From positions 62,001-126,000 of the forward strand of contig SBHC01000079.1 in NCBI GenBank assembly GCA_006226375.1: DNA of 64,000 bases, in the 5' to 3' direction. How positions within the stretch are numbered: the first letter of the stretch is position 1; every line of letters begins with the position of its first letter. The notes beneath the pieces were generated by a model that saw only the letters and a list, made by a program, of their open reading frames with translations, was not told where the DNA came from and made no database searches. The stretch comes from Deltaproteobacteria bacterium. Lineage in GTDB: Bacteria; Myxococcota_C; UBA6777. Shown one piece after another: positions 1-8,468 of the stretch. Made by a program: the position numbers and the translations under genes.

Positions 1-64
1 TCGCAAGCACTGATGCTGTTGTAAGACCCCCAACACCTGCACCAATGACAACCACTCGCTTCAT
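1..64 (-). CDS. FAD-dependent oxidoreductase (carotenoid desaturase-like), N-terminus only
   Basis: Only the first 21 codons are present; the gene runs off the left edge. The minus strand reads MKRVVVIGAGVGG, followed by LTTASVLA. This is the beta-alpha-beta dinucleotide-binding start with GxGxxG that opens flavin amine oxidases and CrtI/CrtD-type desaturases. It is the last visible gene of the carotenoid block on the same strand, about 220 bases downstream of the photolyase, so a further desaturase or related FAD enzyme of the pathway is the natural guess. The fold is well supported; the substrate cannot be inferred from 21 residues. Confidence 0.7.
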   Translation of the reverse strand, partial: MKRVVVIGAGVGGLTTASVLA

Positions 65-72
65 CCCAAATC

Positions 73-91
73 ACGCTCCCAATGAGAGCGT
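73..91 (-). promoter_or_regulatory. Hairpin in the leader of the edge FAD gene
   Basis: Eight-base arms (73-80 and 84-91) pair around a 3-nt loop, with one G-U wobble on the minus-strand transcript. The hairpin ends 8 nt before the ATG at 62-64, and an AGGAGG lies on its far side. It could modulate initiation or be incidental. No U-run follows it, so it is not a typical terminator. Confidence 0.3.
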
Positions 92-282
92 CCTCCTCGG
101 CAAAGATATACCCTCAAGCATTCGATCCATATCCCTTATTCAACAACACACCAGACCCTTTGATCCGGTGATAGTAAGAACGACATTGTAGACCTTTCCA
201 TTCCCTTCCTTCCAAAAACTCGCACTCGGAGGGCTCTATTTTGAAAGGAAAGGTTGGAAACGGGGACACACTTGTCATCCCA

Positions 283-1710
283 TCACAAGGACTTAAACGC
301 CTGCAAAGCCCGCTCCCGCGCGGTCTTGTGGTCACAGACAGGGTCCGGGTAGGAAGAAGGTTTCTTTTGGGCAAGCTTGTCGGGGTCATGAAGTGCAGAT
401 GCAGGAACATCCGACAGTTCAGGAAGGAAACGCCGGATAAACTCTCCCTTCCCATCAAAGCGCTTTCCCTGACTCCAAGGGTTGAAGATCCGGAAGTAAG
501 GTGCAGCGTCGGTTCCTGTAGAAGCTGACCACTGCCAACCTCCGTTGTTTGCGGCAAGATCGCCGTCAACGAGACGCTGCATAAAATAGCGTTCGCCCCA
601 CCGCCAGTCGACCAGCAACTGCTTGGTCAAAAACATCGCAACGATCATTCGCAGGCGGTTGTGCATCCAACCCGTTTGGTTGAGTTGCTTTATCGCAGCG
701 TCGATGATGGGGTAGCCCGTTTCTCCGTCACACCAAGCTTGAAACTCTTCTTCGTTGTTGCGCCAAACCAGCTCCTTGGTCTTCTCTTGGAACGGCTGGT
801 CCATACTTAGCCGCGGACAAGCGACCAACAAGTGACGGTAAAACTCACGCCAGATCAGTTCACTGATCCACACAGAAACACCGTCGTTGCCCAGCGCCAG
901 CTCGGGCCATGTAGCATCCGCGTTCTCTACGGCAGCTGCAAGACATTGTCGTGGAGAGACAACACCAAGAGCCAGGTAGGGAGAGATGGTGCTGGTCCCG
1001 TTGACGGAGGGGATATCGCGGCAGTCATCGTATTTGTGAATGCGTTGAGCCGCAAACTTCTCCAGTCGCTCCAGCGCGTGAGCCTCGCCAGCCACCCATA
1101 GGTCATCGCGGTCGTCAGAGAGGTCGTATCCGTCGAGGGTTTCAGGTAGTTCCTCTGCATCACAGACCTTCTTGTTCTGCTTCTTCGGCTCCACCAGCTT
1201 GGGAGGTCCACCTCGCTCATTAAGGACCTGGATCCATGTCTTCTTGTAAGGGGTGAAGACGCTGTAATCTCCGCCCTCCTTCTTCTGAACGCTTCCAGGC
1301 TCCAAAAGCACGCTGTCATCGAAGCCTTGGTAAGCAATACCAGCTTCAGCAAGAGCCTCCACCGCAGCCTTGTCACGGCGTCGCTCGTTGATCTCGTACT
1401 CTTTGTTGAACACAACCTTGTCGCACTCCAACGAGCGGGCCACATCCAGAACAATGTCCGGTGTGTCTTGGAACGTCTCGCAGGTCCGAATCAACAGAGG
1501 AATGTTGTACGCTTCGAGAGCTTCAGAGAGGGCCTGAACGTTGCGATGCAAGAAACCAACTTTGGGGTTCCCCCAGTCGTGATCTTGCCACTGCTTGGGA
1601 CAGAACACAAACAAGCCCACCACCCCACGTTCGGAGACGTCAGTCGCATAATGAAGGGCCAGGTTGTCCTGACAGCGTAGATCAGAGCGGAACCACACTA
1701 ATGTTCGCAT
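283..1710 (-). CDS. phrB: Deoxyribodipyrimidine photolyase (cryptochrome/photolyase family)
   Basis: A protein of about 475 residues with the full class I photolyase layout. The N-terminal alpha/beta antenna domain starts MRTLVWFRSDLR. The C-terminal FAD domain carries WREFYRHLL, the MHNRLRM motif, the DWRWGERYF region and the NNGGWQW..GTDAAPYFRIFNP signature. It repairs cyclobutane pyrimidine dimers using light. ATG at 1710 is preferred over an upstream TTG at 1725 because GAGG lies 7 nt before it and the protein then starts exactly at the conserved MRTLVWF. It follows the alpha/beta hydrolase by 17 nt and is the last complete gene of the carotenoid block. Photolyase genes often sit with carotenoid genes under light control. 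CPD versus 6-4 specificity is not settled here, but the motifs fit a CPD enzyme. Confidence 0.93.
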   Translation of the reverse strand: MRTLVWFRSDLRCQDNLALHYATDVSERGVVGLFVFCPKQWQDHDWGNPKVGFLHRNVQALSEALEAYNIPLLIRTCETFQDTPDIVLDVARSLECDKVVFNKEYEINERRRDKAAVEALAEAGIAYQGFDDSVLLEPGSVQKKEGGDYSVFTPYKKTWIQVLNERGGPPKLVEPKKQNKKVCDAEELPETLDGYDLSDDRDDLWVAGEAHALERLEKFAAQRIHKYDDCRDIPSVNGTSTISPYLALGVVSPRQCLAAAVENADATWPELALGNDGVSVWISELIWREFYRHLLVACPRLSMDQPFQEKTKELVWRNNEEEFQAWCDGETGYPIIDAAIKQLNQTGWMHNRLRMIVAMFLTKQLLVDWRWGERYFMQRLVDGDLAANNGGWQWSASTGTDAAPYFRIFNPWSQGKRFDGKGEFIRRFLPELSDVPASALHDPDKLAQKKPSSYPDPVCDHKTARERALQAFKSL

Positions 1711-1727
1711 TGTAGGCCTCACCAAAC

Positions 1728-2504
1728 TCAGGGAAGAGAAGCGGAAGAATCGGGAGAAGAAGGGTCAAAGACAAAGCGGGAAAGAGGTTCGGGAGCTTCC
1801 TGCACAGACAAATGGCCAGCACCCTGGAGTTCCAGAACGTTGGCATCAGGCCAGAGCGTTTTCCACATCGGTATCGACTGCTTGACCGCTCCAAAGGTGT
1901 GCTCTCCGTACGCCAGATCCACAGGAGTCTGCACGTGCTGGAAGGAACGGTAGTCGCCCATGTCTCGGAACAATCGAAGATAATGAAAAGGCACCGACAC
2001 TGGAGCCTGAGAAAATGACTTTGTCATGTCTGTGTTGTGATTTTGCATGCGCTGAAGAGAGCGATTGGTCAACCAACGCCCAACAGGATTGGCAAAGGTC
2101 GAGTAGTAAAACAGCGGACCTGCAAACGGAGCAAGAAAGATCTGGAAATACCAGGGCATAAAGCCAAAGGTATCGATCAACACAATCCGCTCCACAGGCA
2201 GCGTAGGTTGATCTTTGAGAAGCCACATCCCCAGAAGACCTCCGCTGCAGTTACCGATGATGGTAAAGGAGGTAAGTTGGAGGGATGCGACCTGCTCCCC
2301 AAAAGCGTCCATAATGCCGGAAGCATGCCATTGTGCTGGGCGCTTGGACTCTCCGTAGCCAGGTAGGTCAAGAGCAATCAGCGTAACATCGTCCGGAAGG
2401 AAAGGCAGGAGCGAGTCAAAGCTATGTCGGTTGCCGTTCCAACCATGCAACCCTACAAAGATCCGTGGCCCCGAACCATACGAACGATAGGACCAATCTG
2501 TCAT
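1728..2504 (-). CDS. Alpha/beta hydrolase with a cysteine at the nucleophile position
   Basis: A protein of 258 residues with an alpha/beta-hydrolase fold. The oxyanion region is GLHGWNGNR, the strand-4 motif DLPGYGES is present, and the nucleophile elbow is GNCSGG. In GxNxG alignment the nucleophile is Cys, not Ser, as in dienelactone-hydrolase-like members. The putative catalytic His is in GAGHLS near the C-terminus, and an acidic residue (AYGEHT) precedes it. The start at 2504 overlaps the preceding stop as ATGA, which argues against the longer in-frame extension to 2648. The position inside the carotenoid operon suggests an acyl transfer or ester-hydrolysis step on a carotenoid glycoside, but this is inference from context. 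Confidence 0.82.
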   Translation of the reverse strand: MTDWSYRSYGSGPRIFVGLHGWNGNRHSFDSLLPFLPDDVTLIALDLPGYGESKRPAQWHASGIMDAFGEQVASLQLTSFTIIGNCSGGLLGMWLLKDQPTLPVERIVLIDTFGFMPWYFQIFLAPFAGPLFYYSTFANPVGRWLTNRSLQRMQNHNTDMTKSFSQAPVSVPFHYLRLFRDMGDYRSFQHVQTPVDLAYGEHTFGAVKQSIPMWKTLWPDANVLELQGAGHLSVQEAPEPLSRFVFDPSSPDSSASLP

Positions 2505-3613
2505 GGGTTGAGAAAGACCCATTCGCTCATACCCATCAGCTGCGTCCGTTGGGTCTTGCCTTTGTGAGAGATCTTGAGCTTCACTTGGTTCTCGTAGCGA
2601 TACATAAACGGCTTGGTGATCAGTCGCTGGACAAGGTTCCGCAGCCATCCAGGAATGTGAGAAAGGACATCCAGTCGGTGCAGCCGACGCTTGGCCTTAA
2701 TGATCACATCTACCGAAGCACCGTTCGGAACTTTGGCTCGATAACGAATGTACTGAGGCACGCGATAGCCAGACTTCTTGTCATGCTTTTTCTGGCGCAC
2801 AGCGTATTGAATGTGCTCCGGTCGTGCCAGCACAACCCACTTGTCTTTGTAGGCGATGCTCAGGCTGGGAATGCTTCGAGGCCGCCACTCACGCAGAGGC
2901 AAAAGCTCCGTCGCAAGGACCGTATAGTCTTTGTTGAAGGCCCGGAGATTAAACCAACGACGCGCCATTTTGTGAGGAACGTTTTGCCAGGAACGCTCGG
3001 CATGACCGATGCCATCGAATCGAACACTCTGCCCCTTGATGTTGAGCGTTCCGCTGACTTCAAGGCGAGGTCCAAACGAGACACCAATAAATCGTCGTCG
3101 GCCCAAACGCACGGGACCTCCGTACAAACGGACCCCCTTCAACAAGGTTCCAAATTGAAGGTCCAAGCCAAATTTGTCCCACTGGATCCGCATCCGGCCC
3201 TTTTGCACACCGCTCTTCAAGTAGTGCTTGGCGACCATAAGAAACAGCCGCTTTTTCTTGGCAATCAGATGACGAACTTTGAACTCTTGCATCTTGTGAT
3301 AGACCCGACCTTGTGGGTCATACACAGAGAGTTGGACACCGACACGAGTCCCCACAAACGGGTGAACCCGAGCGATCAGAAACACACCGAACACCGACCA
3401 CCCTTTCTTGTTCCAGGCCCACAAGCTGAACGTCTCGGTGTAGCGGCTGGATGTAACCTTCTTCAAGGCCAGATCCTTCGGGGTAATCGGAGCGCTGCCC
3501 AAGCTTCGTTTTGCAAATCGAACTTTGCGAGCAGCCTCAGCGCTACGAACTGGACCCCAGGACCCCAAGAAAAAGCCCGTCAGAGCGAGAAACAAGATAG
3601 AGTTTCGTATCAT
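2501..3613 (-). CDS. CrtC/lipocalin-like protein (possible carotenoid 1,2-hydratase relative)
   Basis: A protein of 370 residues with an N-terminal hydrophobic segment resembling a signal peptide (about residues 5-27). The rest is beta-rich and basic, with repeated aromatic-flanked strands. The stretch GIGHAERSWQNVP (about the middle) resembles the conserved region of the CrtC/Svf1/AttH lipocalin-like superfamily (G.G..eh.W). The family includes hydroxyneurosporene synthase, which hydrates the psi end of acyclic carotenoids. Its place between phytoene desaturase and the hydrolase supports a carotenoid role. The precise family call is tentative because sequence similarity in this superfamily is weak. 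ATG at 3613 has GAGG 8 nt upstream. Its TGA overlaps the next ATG. Confidence 0.6.
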   Translation of the reverse strand: MIRNSILFLALTGFFLGSWGPVRSAEAARKVRFAKRSLGSAPITPKDLALKKVTSSRYTETFSLWAWNKKGWSVFGVFLIARVHPFVGTRVGVQLSVYDPQGRVYHKMQEFKVRHLIAKKKRLFLMVAKHYLKSGVQKGRMRIQWDKFGLDLQFGTLLKGVRLYGGPVRLGRRRFIGVSFGPRLEVSGTLNIKGQSVRFDGIGHAERSWQNVPHKMARRWFNLRAFNKDYTVLATELLPLREWRPRSIPSLSIAYKDKWVVLARPEHIQYAVRQKKHDKKSGYRVPQYIRYRAKVPNGASVDVIIKAKRRLHRLDVLSHIPGWLRNLVQRLITKPFMYRYENQVKLKISHKGKTQRTQLMGMSEWVFLNP

Positions 3614-3666
3614 GGTGAAGCCTCACTTGCTGAGTGCCCACCTACCCAAACGATAGCTTGTGAAAG

Positions 3667-5214
3667 CTATCCCGTTTGCAAAGCAGGTAGAGGCAATGTG
3701 ATGTTCACACCCTGCTTTTGCAGGTCGCGAACAATGCAGTATGCGGTAGTTTCGGCCGACAACATCACGCCAGGGACTCCGGCGCCGGGATGTGTACCCG
3801 CTCCCACCATATACAAGTTAGCGATATCAGCGCTGCGGTTGTGGGGTCGCAAATACGCAGTTTGTGAGAGCTTGGGCTCAATCGCAAACGCGTTGCCATA
3901 CATCGCATTGAGTTGGGTTTCAAAGTCATCGGGGGTGAAGGCGTGGAGAACCTCGGTGTTTTCCTTCAAACCTTCCAGACCCCACTCTTCCAAGAAGGTC
4001 ATCACTTTGTCGGTGAAGCCTTCCTTAATCTCCGACCAGTTCAAGCCCGAACGATTGTTCGCGACGGGAATCAGCACATACATACTCTCGCAGCCTTCAG
4101 GCGCCATCTCTGGGTCGGACTTGGTCGGTGCATGCAGATACATGCTGAAGTCATCCGGCAAGATCTTGTGCTTGAAGATATCCTTGATGAGCTCGCGGTA
4201 TCGCTCCGAAAGAATCAACGTGTGGTGTTCTAGAGACGGATACTGTTTCTTCACCCCGATGTAGAGCAAGAAGCAGCTCATCGTATACGACATCTTCTCG
4301 ACCTTCCGGTCGGTCCATTTGCGCCGATGTTCAGGCTTGATCAGGTGCTTGTAGGTGTGTCCGACGTCGCCGTTGCTGACCACGAGATCCGCTTCAAACT
4401 CTTCGTCGTTCGCGCGGACTCCGACAGCCTTGCCGTCCTTTACCATGATCTCTTGAACTTCGCTCGACGTCCGAATTTCACCGCCTAGCTCTTTGAAGAG
4501 GCTCGCGAAGCTTTCCACCACGCTGTACATTCCACCCTTGGTGAACCACACACCGCCCATCTTTTCCAGATAGGGAATCATCAGATAAATAGAGGGGGCA
4601 TGGAACGGGCTTCCACCGATAAACAGAGGGTGAAAGCTCATCATAAATTGATGCCGAAAGTCTTCAAAATAGCTCTTCACATAGCTATGAACTGGCTTGT
4701 ATGCTTTCAGCTTGATGGCCTTGGGCGCAAACGCAAACATCGAGCCGATGGTGTCGAAAGGTTTGGCACCCAAACGATCGGTAATCACAGCCTCGTAAAT
4801 GGGCTTTAGCTTCTCCATGAAGCCATCGTAACGCTCGGCGTCGCGAACGTTAAACTTCGCCATCTGTGACTTCATCTTTTCAGAGTCACCAGTGTAGTCG
4901 ATGTGTGTTCCGTCATGAAAGTAGATCCGGTAGAACGGGTCGAGAGGCATCAACTCCAGGTAGTCCGACATTTTGCGGCCTGCCGACTCAAACACCGACT
5001 CAATGATGTCGGGAGCCGTGATGAGGCTGGGACCCATATCGAAGACGTAGCCTTTGTCCTTGAGTTGGTACGCGCGACCGCCGACCATCTCACGCTTCTC
5101 GAAGATTGTAACGTTCATGCCCTGAGCTTGCAGCCGAATGGCCAGGGACAAGCCACCAAAGCCACTGCCTACAATGGCAACTCGTTGGTTGTTTTGTGAC
5201 ATGTTATTCTCCAT
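3667..5214 (-). CDS. crtI: Phytoene desaturase (CrtI family)
   Basis: A protein of 515 residues with the complete CrtI layout. The FAD-binding N-terminus VAIVGSGFGG (about residues 12-21) is followed by EKREMVGGRAYQL and the GYVFDMGPSLIT motif. The C-terminal signature NLYMVGAGTHPGAGVPGVMLSAE also matches. CrtI enzymes oxidise phytoene stepwise to neurosporene or lycopene at the membrane. The start is ATG at 5214, which overlaps the TGA of the glycosyltransferase (TGATG) and implies coupled translation; a TTG lies directly upstream. Product length (three, four or more double bonds added) cannot be read from the sequence. Confidence 0.95.
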   Translation of the reverse strand: MENNMSQNNQRVAIVGSGFGGLSLAIRLQAQGMNVTIFEKREMVGGRAYQLKDKGYVFDMGPSLITAPDIIESVFESAGRKMSDYLELMPLDPFYRIYFHDGTHIDYTGDSEKMKSQMAKFNVRDAERYDGFMEKLKPIYEAVITDRLGAKPFDTIGSMFAFAPKAIKLKAYKPVHSYVKSYFEDFRHQFMMSFHPLFIGGSPFHAPSIYLMIPYLEKMGGVWFTKGGMYSVVESFASLFKELGGEIRTSSEVQEIMVKDGKAVGVRANDEEFEADLVVSNGDVGHTYKHLIKPEHRRKWTDRKVEKMSYTMSCFLLYIGVKKQYPSLEHHTLILSERYRELIKDIFKHKILPDDFSMYLHAPTKSDPEMAPEGCESMYVLIPVANNRSGLNWSEIKEGFTDKVMTFLEEWGLEGLKENTEVLHAFTPDDFETQLNAMYGNAFAIEPKLSQTAYLRPHNRSADIANLYMVGAGTHPGAGVPGVMLSAETTAYCIVRDLQKQGVNITLPLPALQTG

Positions 5215-6413
5215 CAACCCGTTGGTTTGTGCAGCAAAAGAGATGCTTTTTGTTCGTTGGTTTCAGAATCAAGTTCGTTCGAAGACAAGGGGGTTTCGGT
5301 AGGTCGGACCAACGTCCGCTCTTTCCACGAAAGACGTCGTGTCAGGGTCCGCCAAAAAGACTCCACGCCGACAGCCATCAGCAGAACAGAGCCGATGGGG
5401 TGGAGTAGGACACTCGATGTCGGGTGTCCAGCGACATAAGCGAGCAACACACGGACACCCAGTAACATCGGAAGAGTCAGCCACCACAACCCTCCCAAAA
5501 CGAAGGGCATAACCCAGGGAGCGACAGCAAGCGCAGCAAACAACGTTCCGACAAAAACGAAGGGCAGCAAGCGGTATTGGACCAAACCAAACAAGTTCTT
5601 GCTGAAGCCTTCGCGAATGCCTCGGAAGCTATCGTACATACGAACCGAGATCTCGGAGAAGGCCATGACAGTCACGACACGGATGCCCTTCCGCTTGGCT
5701 TTTTTGCACAGCACCATGTCTTCCACGATAGAAGCTTTGACGGAAGCATGCCCGCCGATGGTTCGGTACGCAGCGCGCGAGAAGGCGAGCCACTGACCGT
5801 TGGCCACAGTTAACGATTCGCGGAGGGACGACGAAGCGATGCGCAGAGGAACGCTCCCCAAGGTTGACAGGTGCATAATCAAAGGAACAATGGCCTGTTC
5901 CGACCAAGTCACAAGCTGCTGATGGGGAATGGCGGTTAAGACTCCTGCGCCGTTGTGTTGCAGGGAAGAGACTGTTTGCGTCAGCGCCATCGGTCCCACA
6001 GAAACATCAGCGTCGCAAAACACAAGAATGTCGCCTTGGGCAGCTTCGGCAAGCTGTGCACAAGCCCAGTTTTTTCCGTTCCATCCAGAGGGGAGAGGCG
6101 CACCACGTAGGCTCCGCAAGAGACCACCGGACTGCTCCTCGTAGGTAGCGATGACATCGGCTGTTCCGTCGTCAGAGCAGTCATCCAGGACCAGGAGTTC
6201 CCAGTCAGGATAGTGGGATTGAAGTAGCTTCGGCAGCGTTCGCGACAAGTTATGGGCTTCGTTTCGAGCTGGAATCAGCACGCTAATCTTGGGCGTCGCG
6301 AGAGGTTTGGGCGCGAGCTCCAGTTGCGGTGCAGTTTGTTGGTTGTAACGGATCATCCAGGCCACCCCAGCAAGCAGGATGAACACAAAGACCGCTACGC
6401 CAGCGCTGATCAT
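5214..6413 (-). CDS. Membrane GT2 glycosyltransferase (CruC/CruG/CrtQ-like, carotenoid glycosylation)
   Basis: A protein of 399 residues. One N-terminal membrane segment (residues 3-21) precedes a GT-A domain with ISVLIPARNEAHNL, the VLDDCSDDGT motif, the nucleotide/metal-binding FCDADV (DxD) and an EDM acceptor motif. Two or three C-terminal membrane segments follow (about residues 270-345). The topology and motifs fit the GT2 enzymes that glycosylate hydroxylated carotenoids: CruC for chlorobactene, CruG for myxoxanthophyll, CrtQ in staphyloxanthin. It lies between crtB and crtI and overlaps crtB by ATGA. The sugar donor and exact acceptor are unknown; the CruF-type hydratase two genes upstream would supply a hydroxyl group. 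Confidence 0.85.
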   Translation of the reverse strand: MISAGVAVFVFILLAGVAWMIRYNQQTAPQLELAPKPLATPKISVLIPARNEAHNLSRTLPKLLQSHYPDWELLVLDDCSDDGTADVIATYEEQSGGLLRSLRGAPLPSGWNGKNWACAQLAEAAQGDILVFCDADVSVGPMALTQTVSSLQHNGAGVLTAIPHQQLVTWSEQAIVPLIMHLSTLGSVPLRIASSSLRESLTVANGQWLAFSRAAYRTIGGHASVKASIVEDMVLCKKAKRKGIRVVTVMAFSEISVRMYDSFRGIREGFSKNLFGLVQYRLLPFVFVGTLFAALAVAPWVMPFVLGGLWWLTLPMLLGVRVLLAYVAGHPTSSVLLHPIGSVLLMAVGVESFWRTLTRRLSWKERTLVRPTETPLSSNELDSETNEQKASLLLHKPTG

Positions 6414-7513
6414 GACGGGATTCCAACTTGCTCAAAGACCGACAGCGTCTGACGCTCCGGACGGTGGCTCAACCCAAACGACTTCTGCTCTTGGCGAAGG
6501 TGGCTCAAAGCTCCCCAGGCTAGATATAGCTTCTGCAACAAGCTTGTGCGGGCTCGGAAGCGGAAGTTATCGTAGCCATTTTGTCGAAGAGAATGGTGAA
6601 TGCCCCGGTAGACATACGCGGCGACAACAACGGGCTTTTGGAAGAACGAAGGAAGACCGGGAATCGCGACAAACGCTTCGTTGTATCGCTGCTCCGCGTC
6701 ACAGAGAAGCTCCTCGATGAGAGCCTTGTAGTTCTCGGGAATCGGAGCGCCTTGTTGGATGTCACGAAGAAGGGCTTCGTTGACACCGTGAGCTTCCATC
6801 CGATCCTGCGGAAGGTAGATTCGGTCCCGCTCCAGATCTTCGCCGACATCACGGAGAATGTTTGTGAGCTGCATGGCTTCACCCAAAGCCGCCGCTCGGG
6901 CCAGCATCCAACGATCATGGGTGCCGAACAATTCGGTTAACCACAGTCCAATGGTAGACGCGACCCGGTAGGCATACAGGCAGAGGGTTCGCATATCCGG
7001 ATAGCGCAACGTCTCCAGGTCCATTCGGACCCCTTCAATCAACTCGTTGGCGTGGGAGAAGGAAGCGCCAGAATGCGCCATATCGCCCATCACTTTGTCC
7101 AACAAAAAGATCCCAGTACGGCCACCTTTGTAAGCATGGCTAGACATCGACTGCCACAGCGCAAGCAACCTTCGACGTTGGTCCACGGATAGCTCACAGT
7201 GACTGTCTACCAAGTCATCGGTAAATCGACTGTAAGCATAGACGGAAGCAATTTGCATCCGTTGTTCACGAGGGAACAGCATTGCTGCGAATGAAAAGCT
7301 TCGGCTGTGATGGGCGAAGTAGCGCTTCCACTGATCCGGCTCCAACACACCTTCTTTTCGCAGCAGTTGAAACAACAAGGCTTCGTCAGACGGTGAGGAC
7401 AGAACGTTCGATCGAGGAGGTAATGTTTTACGAACCATAGCTTCAGTAATTCCCTGTTGTCGCGACCCTGCTAGGGTTGAAGTTGGGTGGAAATGTCTGC
7501 TCTGCTCAAACAC
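6410..7513 (-). CDS. crtB: Phytoene synthase
   Basis: A trans-isoprenyl diphosphate synthase of the squalene/phytoene family, up to 367 residues. HSRSFSFAAMLFPREQR precedes the first Asp-rich motif YSRFTDDLVD, and the second Asp-rich motif is QLTNILRDVGED followed by RDRIYLPQD. It condenses two geranylgeranyl diphosphates to phytoene, the committed step. The longest start is GTG at 7513, only 31 nt after cruF and with AGGA very close; ATG at 7438 is an alternative that would still keep the whole catalytic core. Its stop overlaps the glycosyltransferase start. Confidence 0.94.
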   Translation of the reverse strand: MFEQSRHFHPTSTLAGSRQQGITEAMVRKTLPPRSNVLSSPSDEALLFQLLRKEGVLEPDQWKRYFAHHSRSFSFAAMLFPREQRMQIASVYAYSRFTDDLVDSHCELSVDQRRRLLALWQSMSSHAYKGGRTGIFLLDKVMGDMAHSGASFSHANELIEGVRMDLETLRYPDMRTLCLYAYRVASTIGLWLTELFGTHDRWMLARAAALGEAMQLTNILRDVGEDLERDRIYLPQDRMEAHGVNEALLRDIQQGAPIPENYKALIEELLCDAEQRYNEAFVAIPGLPSFFQKPVVVAAYVYRGIHHSLRQNGYDNFRFRARTSLLQKLYLAWGALSHLRQEQKSFGLSHRPERQTLSVFEQVGIPS

Positions 7514-7544
7514 TTCCTGGGGACAAACGTATCCAAACCTTCGG

Positions 7545-8468
7545 TTAGGGCAACTGCTTGTCCACCACTCCTGGAGTAGGACTGGGATTGGGACCAGAGG
7601 AGGAAGAAAACCAAAGATGAAGCCGTAAGGAGGGCGGCATCAACCCGATCAAGCAGACCGAAACGCACAACACACTCACCAACACACCCCACCACAAGCC
7701 TGCTGCAACCAGCATGCCGAAGGGAACAAACCAATTGATGGCATAAAAGCCACCCAACCAAGGAAGCGAAAGCTCCGCCACCCATCGTTCAGAGCGAAGC
7801 GCGCTCATCGCAGCCATCAGGACCAGACCTGTCACGTACCAGCCAAACCAGTTCTGAAGCGGCATACCGTAGAAAGCACCCTTCACTTTCCAAGACCAGT
7901 AGGGAACAAGATAGCTCATGGCAGGGTCAAGGCTCACATCCCAAAGGGTAAGCAGCAAAGCACCCATCAAGACAACCTTAACTCGACTCCTTGGAAAAGC
8001 ACCATAGGCGATCGCAAACGACGGCACAGCCATCATAAACCAGCTCAAGGGAATCACCGTAGGAACATGGCCCAGCAAGCGATAACCCATCAACGTATCG
8101 GAGTAGGTGTAAGCGCCAAAAGGAAAACCATAGACGGTTCCTGCCCATTCGCTTGCGAAGCTCAAAACCACAACAGCAAGAGCAGCAGGAATCCAGCGTC
8201 CTTTAACATGTCCTGTGAGATACGCCAACAGCGCCAAAGCCATCAGCCAGGTTTGGCCTTCACCAAAAAGACGAAACGAAATGCGGTAAAACTCATTAAG
8301 GTACTTGCTGATCGCAGGGGGAAAAGCATTCAACCATTGCGGATGCAGTCCAAAGGTGGCGTACCCTATAACGGAGAAAAGAGCGACTCCTCCAAGACTC
8401 CAGAGCATGATGCGAAACACCCGCTCCAGTTGGGGGTTCAAGCGTTGTTCAGAATTTCCGACCGTCAT
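7545..8468 (-). CDS. cruF: CruF-type carotenoid hydratase (DUF422 family)
   Basis: An integral membrane protein of about 307 residues with seven or so hydrophobic helices. The family-specific stretches FPFGAYTYSDTLMGYRLLG and TLWDVSLDPAM match, as does the later GAFYGMPLQNWFGWY region of DUF422/CruF proteins. CruF adds water across the 1,2 double bond of gamma-carotene or related monocyclic carotenoids, and haloarchaeal homologues act on bisanhydrobacterioruberin. ATG at 8468 was chosen because residues upstream of it are not hydrophobic or conserved in appearance. It is the first gene after a 343-nt non-coding stretch and probably begins the cruF-crtB-GT-crtI transcript. Confidence 0.85.
   Translation of the reverse strand: MTVGNSEQRLNPQLERVFRIMLWSLGGVALFSVIGYATFGLHPQWLNAFPPAISKYLNEFYRISFRLFGEGQTWLMALALLAYLTGHVKGRWIPAALAVVVLSFASEWAGTVYGFPFGAYTYSDTLMGYRLLGHVPTVIPLSWFMMAVPSFAIAYGAFPRSRVKVVLMGALLLTLWDVSLDPAMSYLVPYWSWKVKGAFYGMPLQNWFGWYVTGLVLMAAMSALRSERWVAELSLPWLGGFYAINWFVPFGMLVAAGLWWGVLVSVLCVSVCLIGLMPPSLRLHLWFSSSSGPNPSPTPGVVDKQLP

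Noticed and set aside
2465..4264. 599-codon open frame on the plus strand
   Set aside because: It is opposite the CrtC-like and crtI genes and shows no motif; those genes have clear family signatures and coupled starts.
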